From the NCBI GenBank assembly GCA_021788645.1, contig JAJYKK010000025.1, positions 1-39,885 of the forward strand: a stretch of 39,885 nucleotides of DNA. The letters are read 5' to 3'. Positions within the stretch are counted from its first letter, which is position 1. Every line of letters starts with the position of its first letter. Under the pieces are notes generated by a model. It had not been told where the DNA came from and ran no database searches. It saw nothing but the letters and a program-made list of their open reading frames with translations. This document shows positions 8,698 to 17,947 of this stretch, in pieces. The DNA comes from Pseudomonadota bacterium. Lineage in GTDB: Bacteria > Pseudomonadota > Gammaproteobacteria > Burkholderiales > JAKAFK01. The position numbers and the translations under genes are program-made.

Positions 8698-8977
8698 GGG
8701 CTCACGGACGTTGGCGCGCGTTCATGAGGGCGGTGAGGGCCGACCGCCACCCGCTTCCCGGCGATACGCCTTTTGGTCTCGATCCGGTCCCTCGGTGCGG
8801 GACCCCGGTGTGACGTTATCGCGATGACGCAAGTAATGCTCGACCAGGTAGGAAAAGCCGCTCCGGACCTTCGGTCGGCGGCCGCTTTCCGCCGTGCGTC
8901 ATCCGCTCGGCCTTCGCTCCTCGGCGCCTTGCCGAGGCCGGCTTGGGCGTAACGTTCGACGGGGCCGTGCTCGCCGC
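8698..8977 (+). other. Intergenic leader before the glycosyltransferase operon
   Basis: A 280-base gap without a supported gene. It contains a 6-bp stem GGTCCC/GGGACC with a 7-base loop at 8786-8804, possibly ending the small-gene transcript or shaping the leader. No T-tract follows. I found no clear sigma-70 or sigma-54 promoter. Confidence 0.35.
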
Positions 8978-10090
8978 ATGCGAATCATCCACACCGACAC
9001 CGACGATCTCGGCAACCCGCTCAGAGGCGGGCAACCGGTGCGCACCTACGAGGTCAATTCGCGTCTTGCCGCGGACCACGAGATTCGGGTCCTGACGGCC
9101 ACCTATCCGCGCTGCTCGCGGCGTGTCGCGCGGGGGGGGCTCGAATATCGGCGCCTGGGCTTTGGCGTGCCGTTCCTCGGCCTGTCCTATCACATGAGTT
9201 ACCTCGCCGCCTTGGGCCGCGCGGTGCGCGGCCTGCCGCACGATCTCGTCGTCGAGGAGTTCACGCCCCCCGTGGGCTTTTGCCTCCTGCCGCTGTGGAC
9301 CCGCAAACCCGTGATCAGCATCGTGCAATGGTTCTTCTTTCGGGATTGGGAAAAGCGCTACCGGCTTCCCTTTGAACGCCTCATGCGGGCCATTCCGAAG
9401 CGGGTGGGCTACCAGGACTTCATCGTGCAAACCGACGCCATGGGCGGCTATTTCAGGGAGCTGGTGCCGGGGGCGCGCGTCTGGAAGATCCCCTGCGGCA
9501 TCGGCGACGAGGCCTTCCTGGACGCGCCCCAGGAGGGCCGGTATGTGTTGTTCGTGGGCAGGCTGGATGTCCACCACAAAGGCCTGGATTACCTGCTCGA
9601 GGCGTGGACGCGCTTGTCCGCGGACTCGCCCGCGATCCCCTTGCGGATTGCCGGCGCCGGGCCGGCAGAGACGGCTTTGCGCGCGGAAGTCGAAAAAAGG
9701 GGGCTCGCGGACAGCATCCGCTTCGTCGGGCGCATCGAAGGGCGCCAGAAAGCCCGGCTGCTGCAGGAGTGCCGTTTCCTCATCATGCCCTCGCGGCAGG
9801 AAACGTTTGGCATGGTGGCATTGGAAGCGATGGCCGCGGGCAAGCCGGTCTTGGCGTTCGACATCGATCACTTGAACGAGCTGCTCTCGCCGAAGTGGGG
9901 GGCGCTCGTGCGGTTGGGCGATATCGAAGACCTCGCGGCGGAGGCGTCCAGGCTGTGGCGGGACTCGGCGCGTTGTCGAGTTCTGGGCGCGGCCGGCCGC
10001 GAAGCGGCGCGCCGCTACCGCTGGTGCGAGATCGCCAGGGCGCAGGAAGCCGTTTACCGGGAAGTGCACGCGAGGGCGCGGGAGCGATGA
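8978..10090 (+). CDS. Glycosyltransferase family 4 (GT-B fold)
   Basis: A retaining-type GT4 enzyme, 370 residues, likely adding a sugar to the lipid-linked EPS repeat unit at the cytoplasmic face. The N-terminal domain opens with MRIIHTDTDD and a glycine-rich acceptor-side loop (LRGGQPVRTYE). The C-terminal domain begins at the VLFVGRLD strand. The EX7E motif of the donor site is E275/E283 in the context RQETFGMVALEAM. I chose the ATG at 8978 because the 28 residues added by the frame's first ATG (8894) are Arg-rich and unlike the family. Its stop overlaps the next gene by ATGA. Donor and acceptor are unknown. Confidence 0.9.
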   Translation: MRIIHTDTDDLGNPLRGGQPVRTYEVNSRLAADHEIRVLTATYPRCSRRVARGGLEYRRLGFGVPFLGLSYHMSYLAALGRAVRGLPHDLVVEEFTPPVGFCLLPLWTRKPVISIVQWFFFRDWEKRYRLPFERLMRAIPKRVGYQDFIVQTDAMGGYFRELVPGARVWKIPCGIGDEAFLDAPQEGRYVLFVGRLDVHHKGLDYLLEAWTRLSADSPAIPLRIAGAGPAETALRAEVEKRGLADSIRFVGRIEGRQKARLLQECRFLIMPSRQETFGMVALEAMAAGKPVLAFDIDHLNELLSPKWGALVRLGDIEDLAAEASRLWRDSARCRVLGAAGREAARRYRWCEIARAQEAVYREVHARARER

Positions 10091-11271
10091 AGTTCGCGGT
10101 CTATCACCCGTGGATCTATTTGCACGGCGGCATTGAACGGAGTCTCCTGGAGCTCGTCCGGCGCAGCCGGCACGAGTGGACGATCTTCACGGGCTGCTAC
10201 GACGCTGACCACACGTTCAAAGAGTTTCAATCGCTGAACGTCCGGCAACTGCGCCCGACGAGCGTCAGGCGCACCTATGGCGGCGTGCTGAGGAGCGTCC
10301 TGCAGGCGATGCTGCAGAAGCTCCCGCTGGACGAGGATACCGATGCGATCGTCGTGTGGTGTGACGGGATCGGCGACATGGTCACCTTTCGCAATCGCGC
10401 CGTCCCCGTGTTCAACATCTGCAGCACGCCGCTGCGCGCCGCGTTCGACCCCGTCTACGAGGCGCTTGCGCTGGCCCAGCGCGGCGTGCTTTCTCGCCTG
10501 CCGTACCGGCTGTTCAGGCAGGCGTTCCGGGCCGTCGATCGCCTGGCTTGGAGGAACTATGCGGGGGTCATCGCCACCAGCGCCGAGGTGCGCCAGCGGA
10601 TCATCGACGGGCGGTTGTATGCGAGTGGCGCCCAAATGGCCATGGCTTACCCCGGCGTGGATTGGAAGGACGATGTTTCCGACGTCGACTACCAGCCCTT
10701 CGTGTTGCTGCCGGGCCGCATCATGTGGACGAAAAACATCGAGCTGGGCATCCGGACCTTCCTCCAGGCGGACCTTCCGGCGCCGTGGCGCCTCGTCATC
10801 GCAGGATTCCTCGACGCGAAGAGCGCGGGCTATCTCGCCCGGCTCAAGCACGCGATCGGCGGCGACCCCCGGGTCGAATTCGTCCTCTCGCCCACCGACG
10901 GCGAACTGGCGGAACTCTATCGCACGGCGTCTTTTTGCCTGTTCACGCCGCTCAACGAGGATTGGGGCATCGTGCCGCTGGAAGCCATGGCGCGGGCCAA
11001 GCCGGTGATCGCGGTGGCGCGGGGCGGCCCGATGGAAAGCATCGTGAACGGCATCACGGGCTATCTGCTGGAGCCGGGCGACGAGGAGGGATGGTCGAGC
11101 GCCATCCGGATGTTGGCGTTCGACCCGGACGGCGTCAAGAGAATCGGCACGGCGGCGCACGGCCATGTCCGGCGCTATTCGTGGGGTCACTTCGCCGGCG
11201 CGGTGGACGATGCGCTGGCGAACTGGATGGGTTTGTTGACGAATTTGAAGGGAGAGGCGGTTGCACCATGA
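10087..11271 (+). CDS. Glycosyltransferase family 4 (second of the operon)
   Basis: Another GT4/GT-B glycosyltransferase, 394 residues. An N-terminal HGGIERSLLELV loop near residue 15 fits the acceptor domain. The C-terminal donor domain starts near VLLPGRIMWTKN and carries EX7E as E291/E299 in NEDWGIVPLEAM, followed by AKPVIAVARGGP and a typical GxxGYLLEPGD end. Its start is fixed by the ATGA overlap with the preceding glycosyltransferase, and its stop overlaps the next start in the same way. It probably adds a later sugar of the same repeat unit. Linkage and sugar are not deducible. Confidence 0.9.
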   Translation: MKFAVYHPWIYLHGGIERSLLELVRRSRHEWTIFTGCYDADHTFKEFQSLNVRQLRPTSVRRTYGGVLRSVLQAMLQKLPLDEDTDAIVVWCDGIGDMVTFRNRAVPVFNICSTPLRAAFDPVYEALALAQRGVLSRLPYRLFRQAFRAVDRLAWRNYAGVIATSAEVRQRIIDGRLYASGAQMAMAYPGVDWKDDVSDVDYQPFVLLPGRIMWTKNIELGIRTFLQADLPAPWRLVIAGFLDAKSAGYLARLKHAIGGDPRVEFVLSPTDGELAELYRTASFCLFTPLNEDWGIVPLEAMARAKPVIAVARGGPMESIVNGITGYLLEPGDEEGWSSAIRMLAFDPDGVKRIGTAAHGHVRRYSWGHFAGAVDDALANWMGLLTNLKGEAVAP

Positions 11272-12599
11272 GTAAGCGAGTGCAGACACGGCAAGCGGAG
11301 CGCTCCCCTGCGGGGCGTCTCATCAAGAGGGCGGCGGTACCCGTGCTGGGCCTGCTGTTTTTGTCCGGGTGCGCCACCGATACCGGGGTGCAGATGCGGG
11401 TGCCCGGCGCCAAGCCCGTGAGGGTGACCCAGGGCAGCGCCTACTTGCCTTCGGGGGCGCAGCAGTTCGTCGTCTCGCCCTTCGACAAGCTCCAGGTGGA
11501 CGTTTATCCCATGAACCCGCCCGGTGCGGCGACCCGGATCGATGCCGGCAACGAGCTGGATATCGTCCTCACGGCGAAGGTGACGCGCTACCGGATCGCG
11601 CCGGGCGATCAGCTCGCGCTGGACTTCAACTCGGACGCGGTCAAGGCGACCACCCTGGTGGTGCGCGCCGACGGCAAGGTGACCCTTCCCGTTCTGGGCC
11701 GGGACCTGCGGGTGGCGGGGCTGACCCCGGACCAGGTGCGCGGCGTGCTGGAGGCGGCGTACAAGCCGGCGCTGCAAAATTACGTGCTGACCGTCACGGT
11801 GGCCAAATCCGTGCTCGACCGCCTGGTGGGCATGAGCACCCATTTTCGCGTGGGGCATGAAGGAGACATCGTCATCCCGCTGCTCGGCCCCATCAAGGTG
11901 ATCGGGCTCACGCCGGCTGCCGCGGCGCGCGCAATCCAGGCGCACGCGCAGCGCTACTTTGGCAACCCCATCCAGGTCGCCGTTTCGCTCGCCCAGGTGA
12001 CGAGCGGAGCGCCCGACCTTCGGTTGGCCCCCAGCGGGCTGCGATACTTCAGCCACACCATGGACGTGACGCCGAACGGCACCATTTTCGTGCCGCATGC
12101 GGGCACCGTCCGGGCCGCCGGCAAGACGTTGTCGGAACTGGACGCCCGGCTTACGGAGGCGGTGCAGCGGAACTACCAGAATCCCATCAGCGTGCAGGTC
12201 TCGCTCGTCCGTTCCAACGCCATGAGCGTGTTCATCGGCGGCGAGGTGCTTCACCCCGGACGCTATGCGTATGGGGGGCCGATGACCTTGCTCAAGCTGA
12301 TCACGACGGCCGGGTGGGTCTCCGACGGGGGCGACCTGAGCGATGTGATCTTGCTGCACCACAGCAGGAAGCACCACTACGAGGTGTTCAGCGCCAACCT
12401 CGAGGAAGTCATCGCCGGGCAGGCGGGAAGCTTCCAGGACCTCAGGGTCTCGCCGGGCGACATCGTGATTGTGCCGATGACGGGCGCGGCGCGGGCCGAC
12501 CTGTTCGTCAAGCAATATATTCGCGGGGTCCTGCCTTTCGATACCAGCGTGAACTACACCTACATCCGGGGCCATACGACCTCGACGGTGGTGCAATAG
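11268..12599 (+). CDS. Outer-membrane polysaccharide export lipoprotein (Wza-like OPX)
   Basis: An OPX-family lipoprotein, 443 residues, forming the outer-membrane and periplasmic channel for polysaccharide export. The signal peptide ends in a lipobox LSGC with C35 as the lipidated cysteine. A poly-export domain begins around YRIAPGDQLAL (about residue 108). A second related segment follows (about 190-300), then an SLBB-type domain at VFIGGEVLHPGRY (about 323). The repeated export/SLBB layout is slightly more elaborate than the single export domain plus SLBB repeats of E. coli Wza. The ATG overlaps the previous stop (ATGA), and a GGAGAGG ribosome site lies upstream. It should pair with the Wzc-like protein at 14367. 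Confidence 0.92.
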   Translation: MSKRVQTRQAERSPAGRLIKRAAVPVLGLLFLSGCATDTGVQMRVPGAKPVRVTQGSAYLPSGAQQFVVSPFDKLQVDVYPMNPPGAATRIDAGNELDIVLTAKVTRYRIAPGDQLALDFNSDAVKATTLVVRADGKVTLPVLGRDLRVAGLTPDQVRGVLEAAYKPALQNYVLTVTVAKSVLDRLVGMSTHFRVGHEGDIVIPLLGPIKVIGLTPAAAARAIQAHAQRYFGNPIQVAVSLAQVTSGAPDLRLAPSGLRYFSHTMDVTPNGTIFVPHAGTVRAAGKTLSELDARLTEAVQRNYQNPISVQVSLVRSNAMSVFIGGEVLHPGRYAYGGPMTLLKLITTAGWVSDGGDLSDVILLHHSRKHHYEVFSANLEEVIAGQAGSFQDLRVSPGDIVIVPMTGAARADLFVKQYIRGVLPFDTSVNYTYIRGHTTSTVVQ

Positions 12600-12600
12600 G

Positions 12601-12619
12601 ACCCCGGGGCTGCCGGGGT
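12601..12619 (+). repeat. Intercistronic hairpin after the OPX gene
   Basis: ACCCCGG and CCGGGGT form a perfect 7-bp stem with a 5-base loop, starting 2 bases after the stop codon at 12599. No U-tract follows, and the ribosome site of the next gene (AAGGAG, 12626-12631) comes just after it. It may lower read-through or protect the upstream mRNA end. Confidence 0.45.
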
Positions 12620-12640
12620 ACGGGCAAGGAGTGTGCGGGC

Positions 12641-14329
12641 ATGGGTGACCATCGCAAGGATCCGGAGCTTTCCGCCGACGGGCGCATGCGGCGGCGCATT
12701 GCCGCGGCGCTTGCCGCCGGGGCCGGCGCCGTCGGACTGGGACTGCACCGGGCAGACGGCGAGGACGTGAACGTCAACGCCCCCGCGCAGTATCCCCAGA
12801 CGCTCTATCCGCAGGTGCTCGAGTGCGTCGTCGACGGCGCGAAGGACCTGGGCCCGGTCAATGCGGGGATCTTCGGCACCAACCTCGAGTGGTTCAACCG
12901 GGGCGACGGGCTCATCGGCCCAGACCTTAGGCTCCGGCCGCGCCTGATCGAGCTTGCGCGCGAACAGGGGATAACGGTTTTCCGCTTCCCCGGAGGCATC
13001 CTGGCCGACTACTACAACTGGGTCGACGGCACCGGGCCGCGCAAAGACCGACCGCGGGTACCGCATTTGAGCGATCCCGGCGCGTCCCACACCTATTTTG
13101 GCAGCCCCGAGTTCTTCGATCTCCTGCACGCCACGGGCGCGCAGGGGCTCATCACCGTCAACGCCGGGACCGGCACCGCGCGCGAGGCGGCGGCCTGGGT
13201 CGACTACGCCAATTCGCCGCGCAACGCCCGCCGCCAGGCGGACGGATTCCCCCATCCGATCGGCATTCGCTGGTGGGAGGTCGGCAACGAGCTCTATCTG
13301 CCGGGCAATCCCGGCCAGGTGAGCATCGGCGTGACGCCGGAGGTCTATGCGCAGCGCTTCATCCAGTATTCCCGCGCGATGCGCGCCGTCGACCCGGGCA
13401 TCCGCCTGCTCGCCATCGGGGTGGCGAAGTCGCACGGCGGACCGGACACCCGCTATCCGGACTGGAGCGAGGTGCTCTTGCGCGAGGCCGCCGGCGAGAT
13501 CGACCTCATCGCCGTCCACAACGCCTATTTTCCGATGCTCTATCGGGTCGGCATTCCGCCGGTGGCGCAGGTGTATCGTTGCCTCTGGGCCGCGCCGGAA
13601 GCGGTGGACCGCAGCCTCACCGAGCTGGAGCAGCTGATCGCCCGCTACGAGACGCGTCGCCAGATCGGCATCGCGGTCACCGAATGGGGCGCGCTGTACT
13701 CGCTTCCGCGCTACGATCCGTATTGGTTCGACCACGTCAAGACGCTGGGCTCGGGCGTTTACGTCGCCCGGCTGCTGCAGGTCTTTGCGTCCCATCCCCG
13801 GGTCGAGCTCACCAATTACTTCAAGCTGGTCGATTCCAGCTTCATGGGGTGGATCAGCTACGAAGGCGTGCCCAAGGTGCCGTACTGGGTCTTCAAGCTT
13901 TTCGCCCAGAACACCGGCAGCCGCAGGATCGCGGCCCAACTCGCGAGTCCCACCTACGAGACGCCCGCCTTCGGCATCATGTTCCCCGAGCGCAACGTGC
14001 CGGAAGTGACCGTGCTCGCGACGCGTTCGCCGGGCGATGGGCGGGTGTTCGTGAATTTCGTCAATCGGAGCCTGACGACGCGCTATCGCATACGCCTGCG
14101 GCACCCCGGCAGCGCGCCGCGACAGGCCGAGATTCTGGCGGTGACAGGCAACGAGCCCACGGCGCACAACGGCCCGGACATCCCCCCGGGCTTGGGGTTC
14201 GAACCTGCCTATGACCCCTATACGACGGCGGCGCCCGGCTCGATCCGGATCGAGCGGCGCGCGCTGACGAGCGATGTCGTGGAGTTGCCCGCTTTCTCCG
14301 TCGTGACCGTCGTGGCCTCGACCCGGTGA
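12641..14329 (+). CDS. Exported GH51-like (clan GH-A) glycoside hydrolase
   Basis: A 562-residue protein with the landmarks of GH51 alpha-L-arabinofuranosidases or their relatives. These are FGTNLEWF (78-85), RFPGG (115-119), the acid/base motif WEVGNE with E217, and a nucleophile candidate E348 in VTEWGALY, followed by a C-terminal beta-domain. The spacing of the two glutamates fits clan GH-A. A basic stretch and hydrophobic segment (about residues 15-36) suggest export to the periplasm or an N-terminal anchor. The ATG at 12641 has AAGGAG 9 bases upstream. It lies between the export protein and the co-polymerase, so it probably trims or edits the exopolysaccharide. Its true substrate may not be arabinofuranose; assignment within clan GH-A is tentative. 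Confidence 0.82.
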   Translation: MGDHRKDPELSADGRMRRRIAAALAAGAGAVGLGLHRADGEDVNVNAPAQYPQTLYPQVLECVVDGAKDLGPVNAGIFGTNLEWFNRGDGLIGPDLRLRPRLIELAREQGITVFRFPGGILADYYNWVDGTGPRKDRPRVPHLSDPGASHTYFGSPEFFDLLHATGAQGLITVNAGTGTAREAAAWVDYANSPRNARRQADGFPHPIGIRWWEVGNELYLPGNPGQVSIGVTPEVYAQRFIQYSRAMRAVDPGIRLLAIGVAKSHGGPDTRYPDWSEVLLREAAGEIDLIAVHNAYFPMLYRVGIPPVAQVYRCLWAAPEAVDRSLTELEQLIARYETRRQIGIAVTEWGALYSLPRYDPYWFDHVKTLGSGVYVARLLQVFASHPRVELTNYFKLVDSSFMGWISYEGVPKVPYWVFKLFAQNTGSRRIAAQLASPTYETPAFGIMFPERNVPEVTVLATRSPGDGRVFVNFVNRSLTTRYRIRLRHPGSAPRQAEILAVTGNEPTAHNGPDIPPGLGFEPAYDPYTTAAPGSIRIERRALTSDVVELPAFSVVTVVASTR

Positions 14330-14366
14330 CCCGCGCAGGCGGCTCTGCTCAATTTTAAAGGAAGGA

Positions 14367-16352
14367 ATGGCTGTGAGAGAAGGTGAGTTGGCATTACAAG
14401 CGGAACGGCTGATCGACGGAACCCCCGACGTTTCCTTGCGCGAGTTCCTGACGCGGATCTACATCCGGCCGAGGATCTTCTGGTCCTGCGTCATCATCCC
14501 CCCGCTGCTCGCGATCTTCCTGACCTTTTTCGTCCCCACGACGTGGCAGGCCACCGTGGAGATCCTGATCCGCTACAGTTCGGATGAATCCCCCTTCCTC
14601 AAGGGACTGATCCCCGCGCACCGGGAACTCCTGTCGGGCGAGGCCAGTGCGGAGATCCTGCAGAGCATTCCCACGCTGGTGGAGACGATCCGCCATCAGG
14701 ACATCACGGCAAACGACATTTACCAGAAGCCCACCGATGTCCTGTCCGGCTATGTGGCCAATCTCCTCGGCCAATACTTTCCCACCAGGATGCCGCCGGG
14801 CCTGCCGGGCATCGACCCCAAGACCCTGATTCTCGCCCAGATGTTCCAGAATTCGCTGGCCAACGCGAAAAGCGGCTTTCTCGGGAGCTCCTCGTCGAAG
14901 GAAAAGGTGAAGGTATTGCAGTCGTCGTCCAATATTCCTTCGACCATGAAGACCGATGAGCTGCTGACCGTCACCGTGCCGTCGTTCAACCGGACCAAGG
15001 TGGCGCAAATGGCGAACGGGCTCGCGCAGGCGTTCATCGACCAGTACTACCGGATCTCGACGTCGGACGCCACGGCCGCCTATGCCTTCCTGTCGACGCT
15101 CGTGGACCGGGCGCAGCAAAACTACGACGCGCTGGTGTCCGGGCGCGCCACCGCCTCCACCATGGCCGTGGAGCCAGGAGGCGCCGGCGACCCGGGGGTG
15201 ACCGATATCGCGCGGCAAAGCCCCCTGCTCGAGAACCTGTCCAAGCAGTTGGCCCAGGCGCAGTCGGCCCTTGCGCAGGCCGAAGGGATCTACCAGCCCG
15301 GCGACCGGCAGGTCGCGGCGCTGGCCGCCCAGGTGTCGGATTTGAAGGGCGTGCTCGCGCGCGAGACGCAGATCGAGATCGCCCGGCATGTCCTGGAGCA
15401 ACTCAAGGTTCGGCGCTATCAAGCCTACAATACCGTGCGCATGTATCAGCGGCGGCTCGCCCCGATCAAGATCGTCGAACCGGCCTTCACGCCGAAGATG
15501 AAGATGGGCAAGGTGCTCGTTCGCTATGTCCTCAGCGGCGGCATCGGGTTGGTGCTGGGCATCGTGCTGGCGCTGTGCCTGACCATCGTCTTCGGGGTCA
15601 CGGACCAAAGGGTGTACACCTCGTGGGACATCAAGAGGCTGTTCAGGCTTCCGCTCGTCGGCGCCCTGCCCGCGCTCGACCCGTCGGGGCCGGAGGCGCT
15701 GTCGGCGCATTCGCGGGCGCTCGAACCCGCGCTCACCAACGGGCTGCTGCAGATCATCGGCCATCTGGATACGGCCGTGGATCCTCTGCCGGGCAGGGTC
15801 ATCGTCATGACGAGCGCCAGCGAGGGGGAAGGAAAGTCCTTTGCCGCCTTGGCGCTCGCCCGCGCCCTGGCGCAAGGCGGCAAGATCAAGGTCTTGCTCA
15901 TCGACGCGGGCCTGCGGGACCAGAGCCTCACCCAACTGCTCGCCGAGAGCGGACGGCCGGGCTTCATCGAGTCCGTGCTGGCCCAAGAGGATTTGGGCGC
16001 CCATGTTCACCCGCTCGCCCGCGACGTGGTCGACTTCCTGCCGGCGGGCGCCATCGGCCGCCGCGGCGAGCTCGGGATCTACAGCGCATTCCTGCGGGCG
16101 CAGTTCCAGGCGCTGCGCCTGCGCTATCACTTCATCGTGGTCGACACCGTCGGCGTGCTGAACGGCAACGAAGCGATGCTGTGCAGCCTGGCAGCCGACG
16201 ATACCTTGATCGTGGCGGCCTCGGGCGTCACCCGTAAACCGCTCGTGCACGCCGCGCTCCAGAAGTTGCGCGACGTCGGTGCCACGCCGGGCGGCGTGAT
16301 CCTGAACCGCCAGCGGCCGATCCTGCCCAATTTCCTCTACCGCAGCGTATGA
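14367..16352 (+). CDS. Wzc-like polysaccharide co-polymerase with BY-kinase-type domain
   Basis: An inner-membrane chain-length regulator fused to a P-loop domain, 661 residues. The first membrane helix is at about 38-56 and the second at about 387-411, with a periplasmic Wzz-type domain and coiled coil between them. The cytoplasmic domain has Walker A ASEGEGKS with K490 and a Walker B-like FIVVDT. Walker A' reads IDAGL, so D513 is kept but the second acidic residue of the usual DxD is G515. The C-terminus ends FLYRSV, with no tyrosine cluster. Tyrosine autokinase activity is therefore doubtful. AAAGGAAGGA lies directly before the ATG; a GTG at 14373 is an alternative start. Its stop overlaps the next gene (ATGA). 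Confidence 0.88.
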   Translation: MAVREGELALQAERLIDGTPDVSLREFLTRIYIRPRIFWSCVIIPPLLAIFLTFFVPTTWQATVEILIRYSSDESPFLKGLIPAHRELLSGEASAEILQSIPTLVETIRHQDITANDIYQKPTDVLSGYVANLLGQYFPTRMPPGLPGIDPKTLILAQMFQNSLANAKSGFLGSSSSKEKVKVLQSSSNIPSTMKTDELLTVTVPSFNRTKVAQMANGLAQAFIDQYYRISTSDATAAYAFLSTLVDRAQQNYDALVSGRATASTMAVEPGGAGDPGVTDIARQSPLLENLSKQLAQAQSALAQAEGIYQPGDRQVAALAAQVSDLKGVLARETQIEIARHVLEQLKVRRYQAYNTVRMYQRRLAPIKIVEPAFTPKMKMGKVLVRYVLSGGIGLVLGIVLALCLTIVFGVTDQRVYTSWDIKRLFRLPLVGALPALDPSGPEALSAHSRALEPALTNGLLQIIGHLDTAVDPLPGRVIVMTSASEGEGKSFAALALARALAQGGKIKVLLIDAGLRDQSLTQLLAESGRPGFIESVLAQEDLGAHVHPLARDVVDFLPAGAIGRRGELGIYSAFLRAQFQALRLRYHFIVVDTVGVLNGNEAMLCSLAADDTLIVAASGVTRKPLVHAALQKLRDVGATPGGVILNRQRPILPNFLYRSV

Positions 16353-17947
16353 GCCGCCATCGCGCCGTCCCGACGGCGAGTGCGGCCCCTCCCCGCTGGC
16401 AGGCCGTGATCGCGGTGTTGCTCGCGGTGGGGGCGGGCGTCGCGGTGCTCGCGCTGGGCGACCTCTCGCTCAAGTATCGCGTCGCCATCGTCGGCGGGGT
16501 CGTCGCCACGGGCTTCTTGCTGCTGTCGCCGGACCGGCGCATCTGGAGCCTGCTCTTCTGGATCCTGGTCATGCCCCTGAGCATCGAGAAGGTCTTCTAC
16601 GTCGCGCCGGCCGTGTGGTCGGGATTCGTCGAACAGTCCGTCACCCTCAACGCCGCCGATGCCTTCCTCGTGCTGCTTGCGGTCTTTCTGCTCGTGAAAT
16701 CCCTGCTGACTCCGCAGCCGATGTTCCATTGGCCCAAGGCCGCTACCGTCTGGCTGCTGTTCCTGGCGTGGGCCGGGACGTCGTACGCCATGCACCTGGG
16801 CTATCTGCAGGACGGACTGGTTTCCGCCACGCCGCTTGCCCTGCTCCGCGCGGTGAGGATCCTCTTGTTCATCGTTCTCGTGCACTCGGCCATTCGTAGC
16901 CGCGGCGACGTCCTGCTGGTCCTGGGCGCCGTGCTCGCGATCGTGCTGCTGGAATCGGCGCTGGTCGGCTTGTCCTATGCGACGGGACACGTCTTCAATT
17001 TCACCGAGCTCACGGGCGGCAACCCGGTGCTGGCGCTGCAAAAATATGCGGGGTCCGGGGGCGGCTCGGGGGACTTGCTGGTGCGCGGCAGCGGGACCCT
17101 CGGCTCGACCAACGACACGGCCAAGTTCGAGACCTTCTACTCGTTGATTCTGCTCGCCTTCTTCGGGGTGCGCAACGCGTTTTTCAGGACCCTCGCGCTG
17201 TTGGCGCTGCTCGCCGCGGGCATGGCCATCGTCCTGTCCTTTTCCCGGGGCGCCTGGCTGTCCTTTGCCCTGGCGCTGCTGCTCGCCTTCGTCCTCCTTC
17301 TGCGGCGTCGCGCGATCACGCCGCGCGCCTGGCTGACCGGCGCCGGCGTGGGCCTCCTGGCGGTCGTCGCGCTGGCCGTGCTGGCCACCCCGATCCTGGA
17401 CCGGTTGAGCAACAGGGGCGATGAGGGGGCCACCGCCTCGCGCCTGCGCATGTTCCGGGTCGCCTTCGATCTGGCCTCGGCTTACCCGATCATCGGGGTG
17501 GGGCCGGGAGAGTATGCGCAGGCGGGTCTCCTGCTGCAATCGCCGCAATACGGCATGGCCCAGAATCTCGCCCTCGGATCGAAGCCGATTGCGCCCCTGG
17601 TGGGCAGGCTCGACGTCGTGAGTCTCGTGCGGCCGGGCCAGGCGGACCTCAAGCTGCCTTTGCCGGTGCACAACCGCTTCCTGCTCGTGCTGGCCCAGCT
17701 CGGAGGGGTGGGGCTTTTGCTCTGGCTCTTGCTCTATCGCGCCTTCCTGCGCGACGCGCTCCGCTGCCTCGAGGCCCGCGATCGGTTCTACCGGTTTGTC
17801 GGCATCGCCGGACTCGCCTATCTTCTGGCCGCCGTTGTCTATATGAACGTCGACCTTTTCGACGATGCCAAATCGATCGAGGTCCTGCTCTTCGTTCCGG
17901 TGGTCGTGACGGCCGTGGCGCGTCTCGTGCGCGAGGAGGAGGCATGA
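16349..17947 (+). CDS. O-antigen ligase/polymerase family protein (Wzy-like)
   Basis: A polytopic inner-membrane protein of 532 residues with about 10-12 hydrophobic helices and a large periplasmic loop. The Wzy_C/O-antigen-ligase region includes GTLGSTNDTAKF near residue 251 and LSFSRGAWLSFALAL near 293. It most likely polymerises flipped repeat units in the periplasm, since a flippase and co-polymerase are encoded in the same locus. A role as a ligase is less likely but cannot be excluded by sequence. Start and stop both sit in ATGA overlaps with their neighbours, which ties it to the operon. Confidence 0.87.
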   Translation: MSRHRAVPTASAAPPRWQAVIAVLLAVGAGVAVLALGDLSLKYRVAIVGGVVATGFLLLSPDRRIWSLLFWILVMPLSIEKVFYVAPAVWSGFVEQSVTLNAADAFLVLLAVFLLVKSLLTPQPMFHWPKAATVWLLFLAWAGTSYAMHLGYLQDGLVSATPLALLRAVRILLFIVLVHSAIRSRGDVLLVLGAVLAIVLLESALVGLSYATGHVFNFTELTGGNPVLALQKYAGSGGGSGDLLVRGSGTLGSTNDTAKFETFYSLILLAFFGVRNAFFRTLALLALLAAGMAIVLSFSRGAWLSFALALLLAFVLLLRRRAITPRAWLTGAGVGLLAVVALAVLATPILDRLSNRGDEGATASRLRMFRVAFDLASAYPIIGVGPGEYAQAGLLLQSPQYGMAQNLALGSKPIAPLVGRLDVVSLVRPGQADLKLPLPVHNRFLLVLAQLGGVGLLLWLLLYRAFLRDALRCLEARDRFYRFVGIAGLAYLLAAVVYMNVDLFDDAKSIEVLLFVPVVVTAVARLVREEEA

